14,949 nt of DNA, taken from Salinicoccus sp. UBA3372. GTDB lineage: Bacteria > Bacillota > Bacilli > Staphylococcales > Salinicoccaceae. The translations under genes were made by a program, and so were the position numbers. Under the pieces are notes generated by a model, which did no database searches, was not told where the DNA came from, and saw nothing but the letters and a program-made list of their open reading frames with translations. Where the stretch lies: the NCBI GenBank assembly GCA_002360325.1, contig DEQG01000066.1:11044-25992 (forward strand), read 5' to 3'. This document shows positions 14,240-14,949 of the stretch, piece by piece. Every line of letters begins with the position of its first letter. Positions within the stretch are counted from its first letter, which is position 1.

Positions 14240-14949
14240 ATGACTGATTCAGACAGTGAGTTAAATCCCAGGACTAAGTGGCTGATTGGGGTAGGCATTA
14301 CATTCTTCATGGCGGTTGTCGGGTATATTATTGCTCTATTGCCCGGATTCTCCCTGATAGGACCTCTCGGCAGCGCAATTATTGCCGCAATCATTTACCG
14401 GCAGATTTTCGGTTATCCCTATATATATAACAGAGGAATCACTTTTTCATCAAAAAAGTTGCTCCGTGTGGCCATCATCTTATATGGCCTTCGTTTAAAC
14501 ATAAACATCATTTTGGGTGAAGGACTTGAATTTCTTATCAAAGATACGATAGTCATTGCTTTCGCTGTCCTTTCCATGATCGGTCTCGCTAAATTATTCA
14601 AGGCTGAATTCAAGCTCTCCCTGCTTCTCGGGGTAGGGACGGGCGTCTGTGGTGCTGCTGCCATCGCGGCTGTTGCACCCATTATAAAAGCGAGGGATGA
14701 AGACACCGGGATAAGTGTCGGAATCATCGCGCTCATCGGCACGATATTCTCAATCGGATATATATTAATACGTCCGGTGCTGGACATTTCCAATAATGAT
14801 TATGGCGCCTGGTCGGGAATGAGCCTTCACGAACTTGCCCACGTTGCACTTGCTGCAGAACCAGCAGGGAATAACGCTCTGGCCATCGCTCTTCTTGCCA
14901 AGCTGGGACGTGTTTTATTGTTGATACCATTATGTTTTATCATTGTATA
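14240..14949 (+). CDS. YeiH-family putative sulfate exporter (UPF0324), 3'-truncated by the window
   Basis: The 236 visible residues belong to the YeiH/UPF0324 (Cons_hypoth698) membrane family, whose full length is about 330-350. There are about seven hydrophobic segments so far. The family signatures are LYGLRLNINII near residue 87, GTGVCGAAAIAAVAPIIKAR near 135-155 and SLHELAHV followed by GNNALAIALLAKLGRV near 195-225. The annotation 'sulfate exporter' rests on weak family evidence. GGAGGTG 7 nt before the ATG fixes the start. It lies 73 nt after the heme-protein gene on the same strand and may be partly co-transcribed. With cstB next door, export of an oxidised sulfur anion is a reasonable idea but is inference. 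Confidence 0.9.
   Translation, partial: MTDSDSELNPRTKWLIGVGITFFMAVVGYIIALLPGFSLIGPLGSAIIAAIIYRQIFGYPYIYNRGITFSSKKLLRVAIILYGLRLNINIILGEGLEFLIKDTIVIAFAVLSMIGLAKLFKAEFKLSLLLGVGTGVCGAAAIAAVAPIIKARDEDTGISVGIIALIGTIFSIGYILIRPVLDISNNDYGAWSGMSLHELAHVALAAEPAGNNALAIALLAKLGRVLLLIPLCFIIV

Noticed and set aside
1..14949. CRISPR arrays, tRNA or rRNA genes, insertion sequences and phage genes
   Set aside because: No spaced repeat array, cloverleaf, rRNA-like stretch, transposase or phage protein was seen on either strand.

Overview
The window reads as chromosome of a low-GC Gram-positive bacterium of the Staphylococcaceae. The arsenic proteins closely match what I remember of the staphylococcal plasmid pI258 ars proteins. 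The first gene matches the staphylococcal UPF0421 membrane protein, and Shine-Dalgarno (SD) sites are strong AAGGAGG types. The lineage could be Jeotgalicoccus or Salinicoccus rather than Staphylococcus itself, but I cannot settle that from sequence alone. Genes sit on both strands in short units separated by clear Rho-independent terminators.

Left part (1-5236). The 5' end of an unknown gene enters from the left edge on the minus strand. Next come a UPF0421 / aromatic-acid-exporter-like membrane protein (-), a gene-poor stretch, a short-chain dehydrogenase (+), a class I glutamine amidotransferase (-) and an SLC13-type permease with two RCK_C/TrkA_C domains (+). The gene-poor stretch (1156-1572) holds a terminator, the last ~17 codons of a lost second short-chain dehydrogenase, and a 14/16 match to the ParB site parS.

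Metal block (5222-9491, all minus). arsR-arsB-arsC form one operon. ArsR and ArsB overlap by ATGA, the promoter carries repeated CTATATAG boxes, and the arsC stop codon lies in the loop of a shared terminator. Upstream is a separate copB-type P1B-ATPase with a His-rich N-terminus. Its promoter spacer is filled by a 19-bp CsoR-type operator. Diverging from copB is an Hsp31/DJ-1-type stress protein. Together these give arsenite/arsenate export and reduction, copper export and probably electrophile or protein-damage defence.

Right part (10268-14949). A deletion scar joins the C-terminal ends of two genes that were once divergent: an M20 peptidase (-) and a sodium:solute symporter (+). It is followed by a GSI-type glutamine synthetase (-, no glnR beside it), a CstB-like persulfide dioxygenase-sulfurtransferase (-, with both CstB cysteines), a 76-residue hexameric tyrosine-coordinated heme protein (+) with a PerR/Fur-like box on its promoter, and the start of a YeiH-family putative sulfate exporter (+) that runs off the right edge. 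The last three genes suggest a sulfide/persulfide and peroxide handling neighbourhood. That functional grouping is inference.
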